41,632 nt of DNA from SURF-24 sp964537965. Lineage in GTDB: Bacteria; Bacteroidota; Ignavibacteria; Ignavibacteriales; SURF-24. The DNA lies in the NCBI GenBank assembly GCA_964537965.1, contig CAZIDB010000009.1:1-41632 (forward strand). Direction: 5' to 3'. The notes beneath the pieces are model-generated. The model searched no databases, was not told the DNA's origin, and saw only the letters and a list, made by a program, of their open reading frames with translations. The position numbers and the translations under genes were made by a program. Position 1 is the first letter of the stretch; each line of letters starts with the position of its first letter. This document shows positions 16,945-28,300 of the stretch, piece after piece.

Positions 16945-18721
16945 ATGAAGAAATTATTAAGTGTAATATCTTTGTTTCTAATCCAATTATTGTTTGCGGG
17001 CAGCCAGATTGATAGTCTTGAGAATGTTCTTAATTCATCATCCGGGGAAAAGCGCGCAAATGTTCTGATCAAACTGGCTGCTCTTTATCAAGGCTTCTCC
17101 ATCGAACGCATGGAATCTTATCATAATGAAGCGATAAAAATTGCAGTTAACCTGAAGGACGAGAAATTACTGGCGTTGGTCTATTACAACATCAGTAAAG
17201 ATTACTACATGCTTGCCAGATATGAAAAAGCAGTTTCGTTTCTTTTAAAAGGATTGGACCTTGCTGAAAAAAATCCTGCCACTAAGATAAAATTAAAAAT
17301 AACATATCTGCTTGGAATTGTTAACCGTGACTTAAAAAACTATGATAAGTCATATACTTATTTTAAACAAACAGCTGAGGATGCATTAACAATAAAGGAA
17401 ACAACCGACTACCTTCTATCGAGAAATGAAATTGCAAATCTTATGTCACTGCAAGGGAATTATACGGGAGCGTTAAAAGAGAAAAAAGAGGTTTTACAAT
17501 TAGCCAAAGAAAAAGATGATACTTTTGTAATACTTTGCTGCTCACACGATTTAGGAGTAATCTATGAAGAGTTGGGAGAAAAAAGAGAAGCTNNNNNNNN
17601 NNNNNNNNNNNNNNNNNNNNNNNNNNNNNNNNNNNNNNNNNNNNNNNNNNNNNNNNNNNNNNNNNNNNNNNNNNNNNNNNNNNNNNNNNNNNTATAAAGA
17701 AGCTTATAAATATCTTTATAAAGCAAATTCACTAAAGGACAGTATTTATTCGGAGGAATCTTCCAAACAACTTAACGAGTTACAAACCAAATATGAGACT
17801 GAGAAAAAGAACAATGAAATTCTATATTTAAAAGAAGCCCAGGCAAGCCAGCGAAATTTAAGGAATCTGCTCTTTATCATTATAGTTTTAGTGTTGGTTA
17901 TTGCTTTTATTATTTACAGACAGTTTCTGCATAAAAAGAAAACCGCTTCTTTGTTTGAATTAAAAAATGCCGAACTTGAAAACGCAAACATAAAACTCGC
18001 TGAGTCTGAGACGAACCTTAAGGAGTTAAATGCTACAAAGGATAAATTCTTTTCTATTATATCTCACGATTTAAGAAATCCTTTTATATCAATAATCGGG
18101 ATGTCTGAAATCCTACTGGAAGATTATAAAGAAATTCCCGACGAAGAAAGGATTAATTTTATAAATCAAATAAACAGTGCCGGTAAATTCACTCATCATC
18201 TTCTGGAAAACCTGCTAAACTGGGCTGGTATGCAAACAGAACGAATAAAAGTAAACAAAACAAATTTTAACCTGCAGGAAGTAGTTGATGAAATTATACA
18301 GCTCAACTTAACAAACGCTAAAATGAAATCCATAGAACTTTTTACCTCCGTTCATGAAAAGACAATAATAAATGCAGATAAATTTATGATTGATACGGTT
18401 ATAAGAAACCTTGTTTCGAATGCAATTAAATTTACAAGAGAAGGCGGCAAAATAAGTGTTAGTTCTGAAGCGAAAGATGAAAAAATATCTATAACAATTG
18501 AGGATAATGGTGTAGGTATTCAACCGGAAAATTTAAAGAAACTATTCAGGATAGATAACCAGGTTAAAACTAAAGGAACAGCAGGAGAAGCAGGCAGTGG
18601 CCTGGGATTAATCCTTTGTAAAGAATTTATTGAAAAGAATAACGGGACAATAACCGTTGAAAGTGAACAAGGGCAAGGAAGCAGATTTATTCTCACCCTG
18701 AATAACGGTTACACCAAGTAG
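16945..18721 (+). CDS. TPR-domain membrane histidine kinase (interrupted by scaffold gap)
   Basis: A sensor kinase with a periplasmic tetratricopeptide region. The N-terminus MKKLLSVISLFLIQLLFAG is a signal peptide. TPR-like helices follow, for example YNISKDYYMLARYEKAVSFL, RDLKNYDKSYTYFKQ and LQGNYTGALKEKKEVLQL. After 100 N the frame resumes with YKEAYKYLYKANSLKDSIY. A transmembrane helix (LLFIIIVLVLVIAFIIYRQF) and a short coiled coil come next. The kinase core contains FFSIISHDLRNPFISIIG (phospho-acceptor His) and an ATPase domain with NLVSNAIKFT, EDNGVGI and GSGLGLILCKEF. The two halves join only if the true gap is a multiple of three, so 100 N is not its real length. No cognate regulator is next to it. 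Confidence 0.88.
17593..17692. other. Scaffold gap (100 N) inside the TPR kinase gene
   Basis: One hundred N between TPR repeats. The left side ends on a codon boundary and the right side begins one, so the missing piece should be a multiple of three bases. It probably holds one or more TPR repeats. Confidence 0.95.
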
Positions 18722-18761
18722 CTATAGCCAACTTAAAAAAGTAGTTTTATTTTTTTAAACT

Positions 18762-21700
18762 TTAATTTGAATAGTATTCTTTTATTATCTGGGATACTTC
18801 TCCAATAAGTTGTTGCTTCGTAAACGGTTTAGCCAAGTAATAATCAAATCCCAACGATAAAAAATTATCTTTATCGCCGGACAATGCGTAGCCGGTAAGA
18901 GCAACTATAGGTACGTTCTCATAGCCTTTGATCTGTTTAATCTTTGTGCAAACATTAACTCCATCTATGCCGGGGCCAAGATTAATATCCATCAGTATTA
19001 AAGAATATTGTTTTTCACTTGCTAGTTTAACAGCAGTCAAGCCATCTTCAGCATAATCAATTTTAGAAAAATCCTTTAAGAAATTCATGGCAACTTCGGC
19101 ATTAATTTGGCTGTCTTCAACAAGAAGAATTTCCAGATCACGCTCTCTGCTTTTTCTTAAAGCATTCTCTATCATAACATCAATTACTTCTTCTTCAATT
19201 TCCTTTTTATCATATAGTAACAAACCGGGAACAATAATTGAAAATGTTGAGCCCTTTTGTTCTTCACTTTGAACTTCAATTCTTCCGTTCATCAGCTCAA
19301 CCATTTTTTTAACAAGTGTAAGCCCCAAACCAGTGCCTTCGTAACGTCGTGCAATGCCTTCGCTTGCCTGGCGGAATTCCTGGAAGATTAAATCTTTATT
19401 CTCGGGTGAAATTCCAATCCCGGTATCCTTTACTTTAAACACAGTAAAAGTTTTTCCCTCTTCTTCAAGTATCTCAATAATTATTTCAATGCCGCCGGAA
19501 CTTGTGTACTTGACCGCATTATCTACAAGGTTAACAATTGATTGATTCATGAATTTTTCATCAACAAGAGCAGTAATGTTTTTATTTTTAATGTTGTATT
19601 TAAAATATAATTCTCTGTCTAACGCATATTTTTCATATTGAACAAGAAGATTTTTTACACACCTTCCGATGTTGTATTTTGTAATATTCATTAACGATGA
19701 GTTTGATTCAATCTCGGATAAATCAAGTATTGAATTAAGCGTGGTCATTAATCTTTCACCGGATTTCTGGATTTTCCATACGAATTGTTTAAGGTTTTCA
19801 TCCTGTAATTCTTCGGATAATATTTGTGTCATTCCCAGAATTCCGGTCATTGGTGTACGCAATTCATGACTAACATTGGCAAGTATAGAAGATTTCAACC
19901 TGCTTGATTCTTCTGCAATTTCCATTTGATATTTAAGCTCAAATTCGATTTCTTTTTTTCTTGTAATATCTTCTTTAACCGCAAGGTAATGTGTAATTGC
20001 ATTGTTCTCATTTTTAACCGGAGAGATTGAAACAGATTCCCAATATAGATCACCATTCTTTTTCTTATTCTGTAATTCACCTGCCCAGACGTTTCCATCT
20101 GTAATTGTATCCCACAATTCTTTGTAAACTGATTCTTCAGTATGACCTGATTTAAGAATGTTTGGATTTTTACCAAGTACCTCCTCTAATGTATAACCTG
20201 TTACAATTTCGAACTTAGGATTTACATATTCAATTTTACCATATATATCCGTTATAATAACAGAAGCGGGACTTTGCTCAACAGCTCTTGATAACTTCCG
20301 GATATTTTCCTCTGCAATTTTTCTTTCGGTTATATCTCTCGCTATACCACATAAACCAATAATGTTTCCTTCATCATCTTTGAGCGGCACTTTTACAATA
20401 TCAAAGTAAAACCGCCTGCCATTTATTATTCCCGTATTTTCATAACCAACCACTTCACCATTTAAAACTTTTGAATCATATAACAGACTTTCGCTACGGA
20501 CTTCCTCACCAAACAAATTGATATCGGTTTTACCAATAAAGTCATGTGGTTGTATTCCAAAAAGATTACATAATGCAGGGTTAACAAGAATGTATTTATA
20601 AGAAGAGTCCTTCATGAAAATGCCATCTTTTGCATTATTAATAATTGCACTTAGCCTAACTTCAGATTTTTTTACGGCTTCTTCCGCAAGTTTTCTTGCT
20701 GTAATATCTCTGCCAACAACCTGCATACCAACAACACTATCACCCTTTAAGATTGGTGAACCTGTAAACTCAAGTATTGCAATTGTTCCGTCTTTTCTTT
20801 GTAATGGAATTTCAATGTTGCCAACGTTTTCACCTTTTAATATTTTTTCAGCGCTTTTACTCAATTGTAAAAACTGCTGGAAGGACATAAACTCTTTAGC
20901 TGTTTTTCCAAACATTTCTTCAGGCTCATATCCAATAATTTTTTTAGAAGAAGGAGTAACAAATGTAACCTGTCCGTTCAGACCAACTATAAGAACAAGA
21001 TCGGAAATACGTTCGGCAAGTCCGCGGAATTTTTCCTCGCTTTCTTTTAAAGCTATTTCTGCTGCCCTGCTTTTAGTTATATCTGCAATTAAACCCATAT
21101 ACCCAACTATATTTCCGTAATCATCTGTTATACTGGAAGTGCTTACTTCAACCCAAATAATTTCCTTATTCTTCTTTATCATTCTGGTTTCATGTTTACC
21201 CTGTATCTCTGTTCTATTAACAAAATCTCTTTCCAATTCCAATCTGCTTTCATCAGATATATCTAACAAGTCCCAGGTTAATTTATTTATAAGTTCATCT
21301 GATTCATAACCAAGCATTTTACAAAGGCTTGGATTTACGAATAATATGTACCCGTTCTTATCTATCTGCATCAAGCCTTCATTCATGTTATCCACAAGAT
21401 TGCGGTATTGTTCCTCTCTTTTCTTAAGGTTTTCAATTGCTTCTTTTCTCTGTTTCCTCACCTCTACTTCATTCAGTTCTCTTATAATTGCAGGCACAAT
21501 ACGTTTAAGGTTTGTTTTCATTATATAATCGTGCGAGCCTGATTTCATCATATTAACGGCAATATCCTCGCCCACAGTACCAGAAACAAGAATAAAAGGA
21601 ATATCAATATTTTTGGATTTGAAAATATTAAGCGCTTCCTGTCCGCTGAATTTGGGCAGCGAATAATCTGAAATAACAAGGTCCCACTTTTCGGAGTCAA

Positions 21701-21836
21701 GCGCTTCAATCATTGCCTCCGCTGTTTCCACCTGGGTAACCTTGGCTTTCAACGCTTCTTTCTGGAATAATCTTTTCAGAAGAAGAGCATCATCCGGATT
21801 ATCTTCTATTACAAGAATGTTCAATTCCTTTTCCAT
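18762..21836 (-). CDS. Hybrid sensor kinase: REC-4xPAS-HisKA-HATPase-REC
   Basis: A 1024-residue cytosolic hybrid kinase. It opens with a receiver domain (about 1-125) with phospho-acceptor Asp57 (ISDYSLP) and the unusual MKTN in place of a KP loop. Four PAS modules follow, at about 135-260, 265-385, 390-510 and 515-640, each ending in a DIT-type linker. The phospho-acceptor domain has LANVSHELRTPMTGILGMTQ with the histidine near residue 657. The ATPase domain shows VNLVDNAVKYTSSGG, VKDTGIGISPE and GTGLGLTLVKKMVELMNGRI. The C-terminal receiver has LILMDINLGPGIDG with Asp near 951 and YYLAKPF. It starts 2 bases after the single-domain receiver gene, so both belong to the alcohol dehydrogenase cluster. 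With receivers at both ends it looks built for a multistep phosphorelay. Confidence 0.93.
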   Translation of the reverse strand: MEKELNILVIEDNPDDALLLKRLFQKEALKAKVTQVETAEAMIEALDSEKWDLVISDYSLPKFSGQEALNIFKSKNIDIPFILVSGTVGEDIAVNMMKSGSHDYIMKTNLKRIVPAIIRELNEVEVRKQRKEAIENLKKREEQYRNLVDNMNEGLMQIDKNGYILFVNPSLCKMLGYESDELINKLTWDLLDISDESRLELERDFVNRTEIQGKHETRMIKKNKEIIWVEVSTSSITDDYGNIVGYMGLIADITKSRAAEIALKESEEKFRGLAERISDLVLIVGLNGQVTFVTPSSKKIIGYEPEEMFGKTAKEFMSFQQFLQLSKSAEKILKGENVGNIEIPLQRKDGTIAILEFTGSPILKGDSVVGMQVVGRDITARKLAEEAVKKSEVRLSAIINNAKDGIFMKDSSYKYILVNPALCNLFGIQPHDFIGKTDINLFGEEVRSESLLYDSKVLNGEVVGYENTGIINGRRFYFDIVKVPLKDDEGNIIGLCGIARDITERKIAEENIRKLSRAVEQSPASVIITDIYGKIEYVNPKFEIVTGYTLEEVLGKNPNILKSGHTEESVYKELWDTITDGNVWAGELQNKKKNGDLYWESVSISPVKNENNAITHYLAVKEDITRKKEIEFELKYQMEIAEESSRLKSSILANVSHELRTPMTGILGMTQILSEELQDENLKQFVWKIQKSGERLMTTLNSILDLSEIESNSSLMNITKYNIGRCVKNLLVQYEKYALDRELYFKYNIKNKNITALVDEKFMNQSIVNLVDNAVKYTSSGGIEIIIEILEEEGKTFTVFKVKDTGIGISPENKDLIFQEFRQASEGIARRYEGTGLGLTLVKKMVELMNGRIEVQSEEQKGSTFSIIVPGLLLYDKKEIEEEVIDVMIENALRKSRERDLEILLVEDSQINAEVAMNFLKDFSKIDYAEDGLTAVKLASEKQYSLILMDINLGPGIDGVNVCTKIKQIKGYENVPIVALTGYALSGDKDNFLSLGFDYYLAKPFTKQQLIGEVSQIIKEYYSN

Positions 21837-21838
21837 TA

Positions 21839-22282
21839 TTAACCCGCTTTTTTTGGTATTTCATTTAATAACAACCAGTACATTCCTAATTGCTGCACCG
21901 CGTTTAGAAATTTATTAAAGTCAACAGGTTTACGAATATAACTGTTAGCTCCAAACTGATAACCGTTAAACAAGTCCTGTTCTTCTACAGAAGATGTAAG
22001 AATAACAACAGGCGTAAACTTAGTAAGAGGAACAGATCTGATTTTTTTCAGAATATCAATTCCGTCAGCTTTAGGTAATTTCAGATCAAGTAAAATGAGT
22101 GTTGGCAATTTCGGATTCTCATTCGGTTGAGTTTCAGCAAGCTTATCGAAATAATCCATTGCTTCTCCTCCGTCTTTAATTACCACTATTTCATTTTTAA
22201 GATTATTCTTCTGAAAGGCTCTTATTGTCAATTCAATATCATCTTTATTGTCTTCAATAAGCAGAATAAATTTGTTATCCAT
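21839..22282 (-). CDS. Single-domain response regulator (Rcp1/CheY-like)
   Basis: A 147-residue stand-alone receiver with no output domain. It has the acidic pocket (LLIEDNKDD), phospho-acceptor Asp66 in LILLDLKLPKADG, the conserved TSS of VVILTSSVEEQDL and the Lys of SYIRKPVDF. The long loop KLAETQPNENPKLP and the string VLNE-like ending match the Rcp1 group that pairs with phytochrome-type kinases. The giant kinase immediately upstream (38 bases) has exactly that kind of kinase core, so it is the likely phosphodonor. A GGAG ribosome site stands 6 bases before the ATG. The hybrid kinase gene follows after 2 bases. Output must be by protein contact or onward phosphotransfer. Confidence 0.94.
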   Translation of the reverse strand: MDNKFILLIEDNKDDIELTIRAFQKNNLKNEIVVIKDGGEAMDYFDKLAETQPNENPKLPTLILLDLKLPKADGIDILKKIRSVPLTKFTPVVILTSSVEEQDLFNGYQFGANSYIRKPVDFNKFLNAVQQLGMYWLLLNEIPKKAG

Positions 22283-22320
22283 TGTAACTCCGGCAAATAG
22301 TTTTAGAATTGATAATCATT

Positions 22321-25300
22321 TTATTTAATTTCATTTAAAGTAAAATAAAATTTTGTCTCTTCATTAAGACGGCTTTCTGCCCATATTTTACCTCCGTGTT
22401 TATGGATTATTCGTTGAACAGTTGCAAGACCTACTCCGGTTCCGGGAAACTCTTCCTGCAGGTGTAACCGCTGGAAGACACCGAATAGTTTAGAGTAATA
22501 TTTCATATCAAAGCCAACGCCATTATCTGCCACAAAATAACATTTTTGATTATTAATTACCTCAATACCAAACTCAATTCTTGCTTTGTTGTTCTTGCTG
22601 GTAAATTTAATGGCATTACCCAAAAGATTCTGGAAGCAAATTTTTATCAAATGGGGATCAGCATAATCATACAATTCTTTTTGAACAATAAATTCAATAT
22701 CCCTTTCGGTCTCGAATTCCATCAGGTCTCTGTATATACCTTCGGCAATGTTCGAAAGATTAATTTCCTCTGTAGTAACAGTTTTTCTTGTAACCCTGGA
22801 CATATTAAGCAGATCATCAATCAACCGGGCCATCTTCTGGCTGTTGGCTCGTATTCTATCGATATAGTTTTTAGCCTGGTCATCAAGCGATTGATAATAA
22901 TCTTCAAACAGGGCAAGACTGAATCCATCAATAGATCTTAGTGGAGCGCGTAAATCATGAGAAACCGAGTAAGAAAAAGATTCAAGCTCTTTAATTGCAG
23001 ATTCAAGCTGTGCCGTACGTTCAAGTACCCGGTGTTCCAATTGCATATTAAGTTTTCGGATTTCTTCTTCAGCTCGTTTTTTCTCGGTAATATCCTTAAA
23101 GAATGCCGCCATATTTCTATCCGAGATTTGTATAGCATGAATTTCATAAGCGCCAATTATTTCTTTATCCTCATAACTAACCTGATCATTCTCAAATATT
23201 TTACCGGTCAGCGCAACTTCTTTATATTTCGCAGGTATTTCAGTATAAGCTAATGGTGGGAAAGCTTCCTCAATAGTTTTACCAATCAAATTTTTATGAT
23301 GAATACTCAGAATTTTATCCGCAGAAAGGTTATAACCAACAAATACAAGTCTTCCGTCCGTTTTTAATTCATACAGGTGTGCTCCATACGGGGCAGCATC
23401 AATAACGCTTCGTAATTTTCGCTCACTCGCCTTTACCTTTTCTTCAGCAAGCTTTCTTTCGGTTACATCTCTGCAAATACCCTCATGATAAATTATTTTT
23501 CCTTCTTTATTCTTAATATATCTTGCATGGTCTTCTATCCATATTATATCCCCATTTTTTTTCTTTAATCTATAAGACTCGAACTTATCAATAAAATCTG
23601 GATTTTCATTTATAATTTCATCTCTTTCCTCGCTCATTACATATAATTCAGCAGGTATATATACTTTTAATACTTCTTCTTTACTATTATAACCCAGCAT
23701 ATTTACAAATGCAGGATTGATATCTATAAAATATCCTTCCGGAGTGCTACGATAAAAACCATTCGGCATCGTTTCAATAAGACTTCTGTATTTTTCCTCG
23801 CTCTCTTTCAATGCAAATTCCGCAAGTTTNNNNNNNNNNNNNNNNNNNNNNNNNNNNNNNNNNNNNNNNNNNNNNNNNNNNNNNNNNNNNNNNNNNNNNN
23901 NNNNNNNNNNNNNNNNNNNNNNNNNNNNNGATTGTTTAAGTGCTTCCTCAGCAATTTTTTTATCAGTTATGTCTCTTGCTACTCCAATAATTTCCTTTAC
24001 CTTGCCATGTTCATCAATAATACCCTTATCAATCCAGGACAACCATCGGTAACCTAATTTAGTCATAACTCTCTGTTCAACGTAAGCCGTATAAGGCGGT
24101 AGCGATAAGCTTTCCAATGCAATCAGTGAAGATTCAATATCATCTTCATGTATTACCGGGACGTAAACAGCGCCAAGTAATTCTTCCTGCGTTTTTCCAA
24201 ATAGCTCGCAGTAACTTGGGCTTACAAAAAGGAACTTACCTTCAGCATCAATTTTAATTACAAGATCAGTCTGGTTTTCAATAAGCAGCCTGTACTTTTC
24301 TTCAGATTCTTTAAGAGCTTCTTCAGCAAGTTTTTTATCGGTAATATCTCTTGCTACACCAATCACTTCTTTCATATTACCATTCTCATCATAAATAGCT
24401 TTATCCACCCATGCAAACCATCGATAACTATCTTTAGTAAAAGTTCGTTGTTCCATATAGCAAGTATACGGCGGCTGTTTCAGGAGTTCTAATATTTTCA
24501 ATGAAGCTTCAAGATCATCCGGATGAATCTGCGGGGTAAAAGGTTTCCCGAGTAATTCCTCTTGTGTCTTGTCGAATAATTCGCAATAGCTGGGGCTTAC
24601 AAAAAGAACGGTTCCTTTTGAATCAACCTTAACAATAAGATCTGTCTGGTTCTCTATAAGCATCCTGTACTTTTCTTCACTTTCTTTCAAAGCTTCTTCT
24701 GCAGCTTTTCTTTCTGTATTATCATAAATTAAACTAAGCATTACTACTTTATCACCTAAAGAAATTGTTTCGGCAGACCATAATGTATCTCTGATATTAC
24801 CTGATTTAGTAATGAACCGAACCGGAATACCTCTTAAGAATCCTTGTTCCTTAAATTTTCCGATGGTATCAGAACGTATAGATTTTTCTTTCCATATTCC
24901 CAATTCCTTTGAGGTATGACCTATAACTTCTTCACGTGAATATTCAAGCATTGAGATCCAGTTATCATTTACATCAAGAAGTAAACCGGTTTCAATCTCA
25001 GATATGCTCATTGCAGCCGGAGTAGATTTAAATGTCTTTACAAATTTTTCTTCACTTTTTCTTAATTCCTCCTCGGCAAGTTTACGTTCAGTAATATCCA
25101 TTGCAGTAAAGGTAACTCCTTTGGACAAATCAGAATAATCCAGCGCAACAAAACTGAGAAGAATATTTATAACTGTTCCATCCTTCCGCAGCCATTTTGT
25201 TTCAATAGAATTAGGATTCTGCTCTTTCATTTGCTGAATTTGCTTATCACCAACAAACAGGTATTCTTCTTCGGTCGGATAAATCAACCGGGCATTTTTA

Positions 25301-28300
25301 CCAATAATTTCTTCTCTTGAATAACCTGTCATCTTAAAGAAAGTATCATTGAGTTCAAGGAAGTTGCGATTAATAGTCAATCCGATAGCAACCGGAGCAG
25401 CGCGGAAAATACTTCTAAGCTTTGCTTCTTTTGCCTGCAATTCTTCTTCAGCTCTCTTTCTTTCTGTAATATCAGTTGTTACTATACCTAAACCGTCTCC
25501 GACTTTAAAAACTCTTGTATTAAGCCACATATCGTGTGGGGAAAACGAAACATGGTTTTCTCCCACATATGGTTCACCGGTATTTAACACCTTCAGATAA
25601 TTATTATAATATTCATGATCTTTTAAATAAGGTAAAAAATCGACAATATTCTGCCCTATTAAACTTTCTTTTGGTGTATTTGAAGGAAGATAGGAATATG
25701 CGGTTTTATTAAGGTCTATTAGTTTAATATCTTTGTCCCAAATTGTAAATGCATCTGTTGCAGAATCCATAAATCTCTGAAGCCGTTCCTGACTCTCTTT
25801 TAATGCTGCTTCAGCTCGTCTCCATTCTGTAATATCAAGACCAATACCCACAAAATAATTTTTATTGTCAATTACAAGATCCTGAGCAGTAAAATAGAAA
25901 GGTATTTTTCTACCGTCTTTAGTTACTAATTTAGCTTCAACTTCTGTATGCCCGGTAACCGGAATGTTCTGTACTGCGGTTACGATTCTGTCGGCTTCTT
26001 CGGGCTCTCCTTTAAACCAATCAAGCAAATTCATATGATTCATTTCTTCATTGGAATAACCGGTAAGAGTTTCGTGTTGCTTATTCCATCTTATTAAATG
26101 TTTATCTTCATCGTAAAGGTAAAGCAAACCGGGGATGCTATCTATAACTGCATTGCTGAATACTTTTTCTTTTTCAAGAGCTTCTTCTGCTTTTTTACTT
26201 TCAGTAACATCCCTGAAAATCCACACGCGTCCCCTTGAAACATTATCTTCAATTATTGGATACGAGTGTCTTTCTAAAATCCTACCGTCTTTAAAATAGA
26301 GTTCATCTTCTGTCGGCAATGAAGTATTATATATATCTTTTACTCTTTGGTAAAATTTATCAGGATCAGTCAATTGTTCTTTTGCATATTCAAGCAGAAC
26401 AGTTTCATCCGTTACTCCAATTAATTCGCCGGGGAAATTAAAGATTTGATTGAACCGCCGGTTTGAATGAGTAACTGTGCCATCAGAAGAAACTATCAGC
26501 ATACCATCGTTCATTGCATCCATAGTTGCTTTCAAAATTGATTCGCTTTTCTCAAGAGAAAGTTCTGCGTTTTTACGTTCAGTTATATCAATAGATTGAC
26601 CCATTACCCGTACTCTTCCAAGAGAGTCTTTAATTAAAACCGCGCTTAATTCCAGTTGACGTATTTCTCCATCGGCTCTTAAAATACTAACCTCATACCT
26701 GTTTGTAACCTGCTCCCCTTTTATTCTTCGCAGGTATTTTTCTTCTACCATACCTTTACTTTCTTCGGTTAATATTGATCGAAAGTCTTTTCCGATAAGT
26801 TCGGCTTCAGTATAACCAGAGATTTTACACTGCTCTTCATTTACATATATAAAGCAAAAATTCTCATCAATTGTAAAAATACCAACCAGTGCATTTTCAA
26901 CTATAGAACGGAATTTTTCTTCGCTTTTTTTCAAAGCTTCTTCCGCCCGCTTTCGCTCGGTTATGTCTTGCATAACAAGCAATCCAGCGAATAACTTTCC
27001 TTGTGAATCAAAAATAGGTGCACCACTCGCAAGTTGCCAAACGCTGCTCCCGTCTCTTCGTTCAAGTTTCATCTCTTTACTGTGCGTCACCTTACCCTGT
27101 AATGCCCGGGGCAAAGGTAGTTCAGAAGGATCAACTTTCAGTCCTTCAGGAGTATACTCATGCCAGACTACATCTATTTCCATTAAGGATTTTTCCAGAT
27201 AGTCGTTTGCATTAATAAGTAAGAAATCCTCCGTAGCTTTATTAATGACCTTTATTTTGAAATCTTCCGCCGAAGCGAGGACAATTGGCAGAGGTGATTG
27301 CATGATGGTCTCTGTTAATTGGATTTTAGTACGCTCGAGCTCTTCTTCAGCTTTTTTGCGTTCGGTGATGTCCACCAGCAAACCGATTGTGCCGTCGTAT
27401 TCTCCATTCTTGTCTATCATCGCAGTGTGAGTAATTTCGTAAACAGCTCCGCCTTTAAATTCCTGCTCAACTGTAAATGTCTCTCCTGCCAGTGCACGAT
27501 GCAGGTTAATCATCGCTTCGGGTTGATCTCCATAAACTTCGAAGACGGTTCTTCCGACGATTTCACCTGATTTAAGTCCCATACCCGCCAGGCCCCTTCC
27601 CTCGGATAAAGTGAAAACACCGTCACGATCAAAGCTGTAGAGAACAACTGGCGCACCAGTCACAATAGTTTGAAGTCGTCTGGTGCTTTCGCGTAATGCC
27701 TCTTCAGCATGTTTGCGTTCAGTAATATCTACTATGTGAACAATAGACATTTTAGGATTTCCGTTTTTATCTTTAATCCATTCTGCCTTTACTAATCCCC
27801 AGACTATATGACCATCTTTATGTATATATCTTTTTTCAAACTCCGGTTCACTTCGATCACCGGAGATCATTTTTTTAATCCATGCATTACTTCGTTCAAT
27901 ATCATCAGGATGTGTAATTTTACTTATTGTTCCTGAAATTAATTCTTCTCTTGAATAACCAAACATTTTACATAGCTCAGGATTAACATCAATGTATTGT
28001 CCATCAGGATTAATCAGACTCATACCCATCGGAGCATTCTCAAACGCAAGCCTGAATTTTTCCTCATTCTCCCTTATCTTTTCTTCTGCCTGTTTACGTT
28101 CAGTAATAAATCTTGCCTGTTGTAAATTCTGATACGCTGAAGTCGACAGCTGATCGGCAATTGAATATAAAGCCTGAGCGATATTATCGAATTGCTCGCG
28201 TGACATTGTTTTTACTTTTTTAAAAGCCTGAATAAATTCAATTTCATCGGCGCCAATTTGTTTAGCATACTCAAGCATTTTTTCTTCAGTTTGTATTTCA

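Noticed and set aside
18722..18761. Terminator between the convergent TPR kinase and hybrid kinase genes
   Set aside because: A/T runs are present, but no stable stem can be drawn in the 40 bases.
20614..21120. 168-codon plus-strand frame opposite the hybrid kinase
   Set aside because: It lies wholly within clear PAS coding sequence on the other strand, with Ser/Pro/Thr-rich shadow composition.
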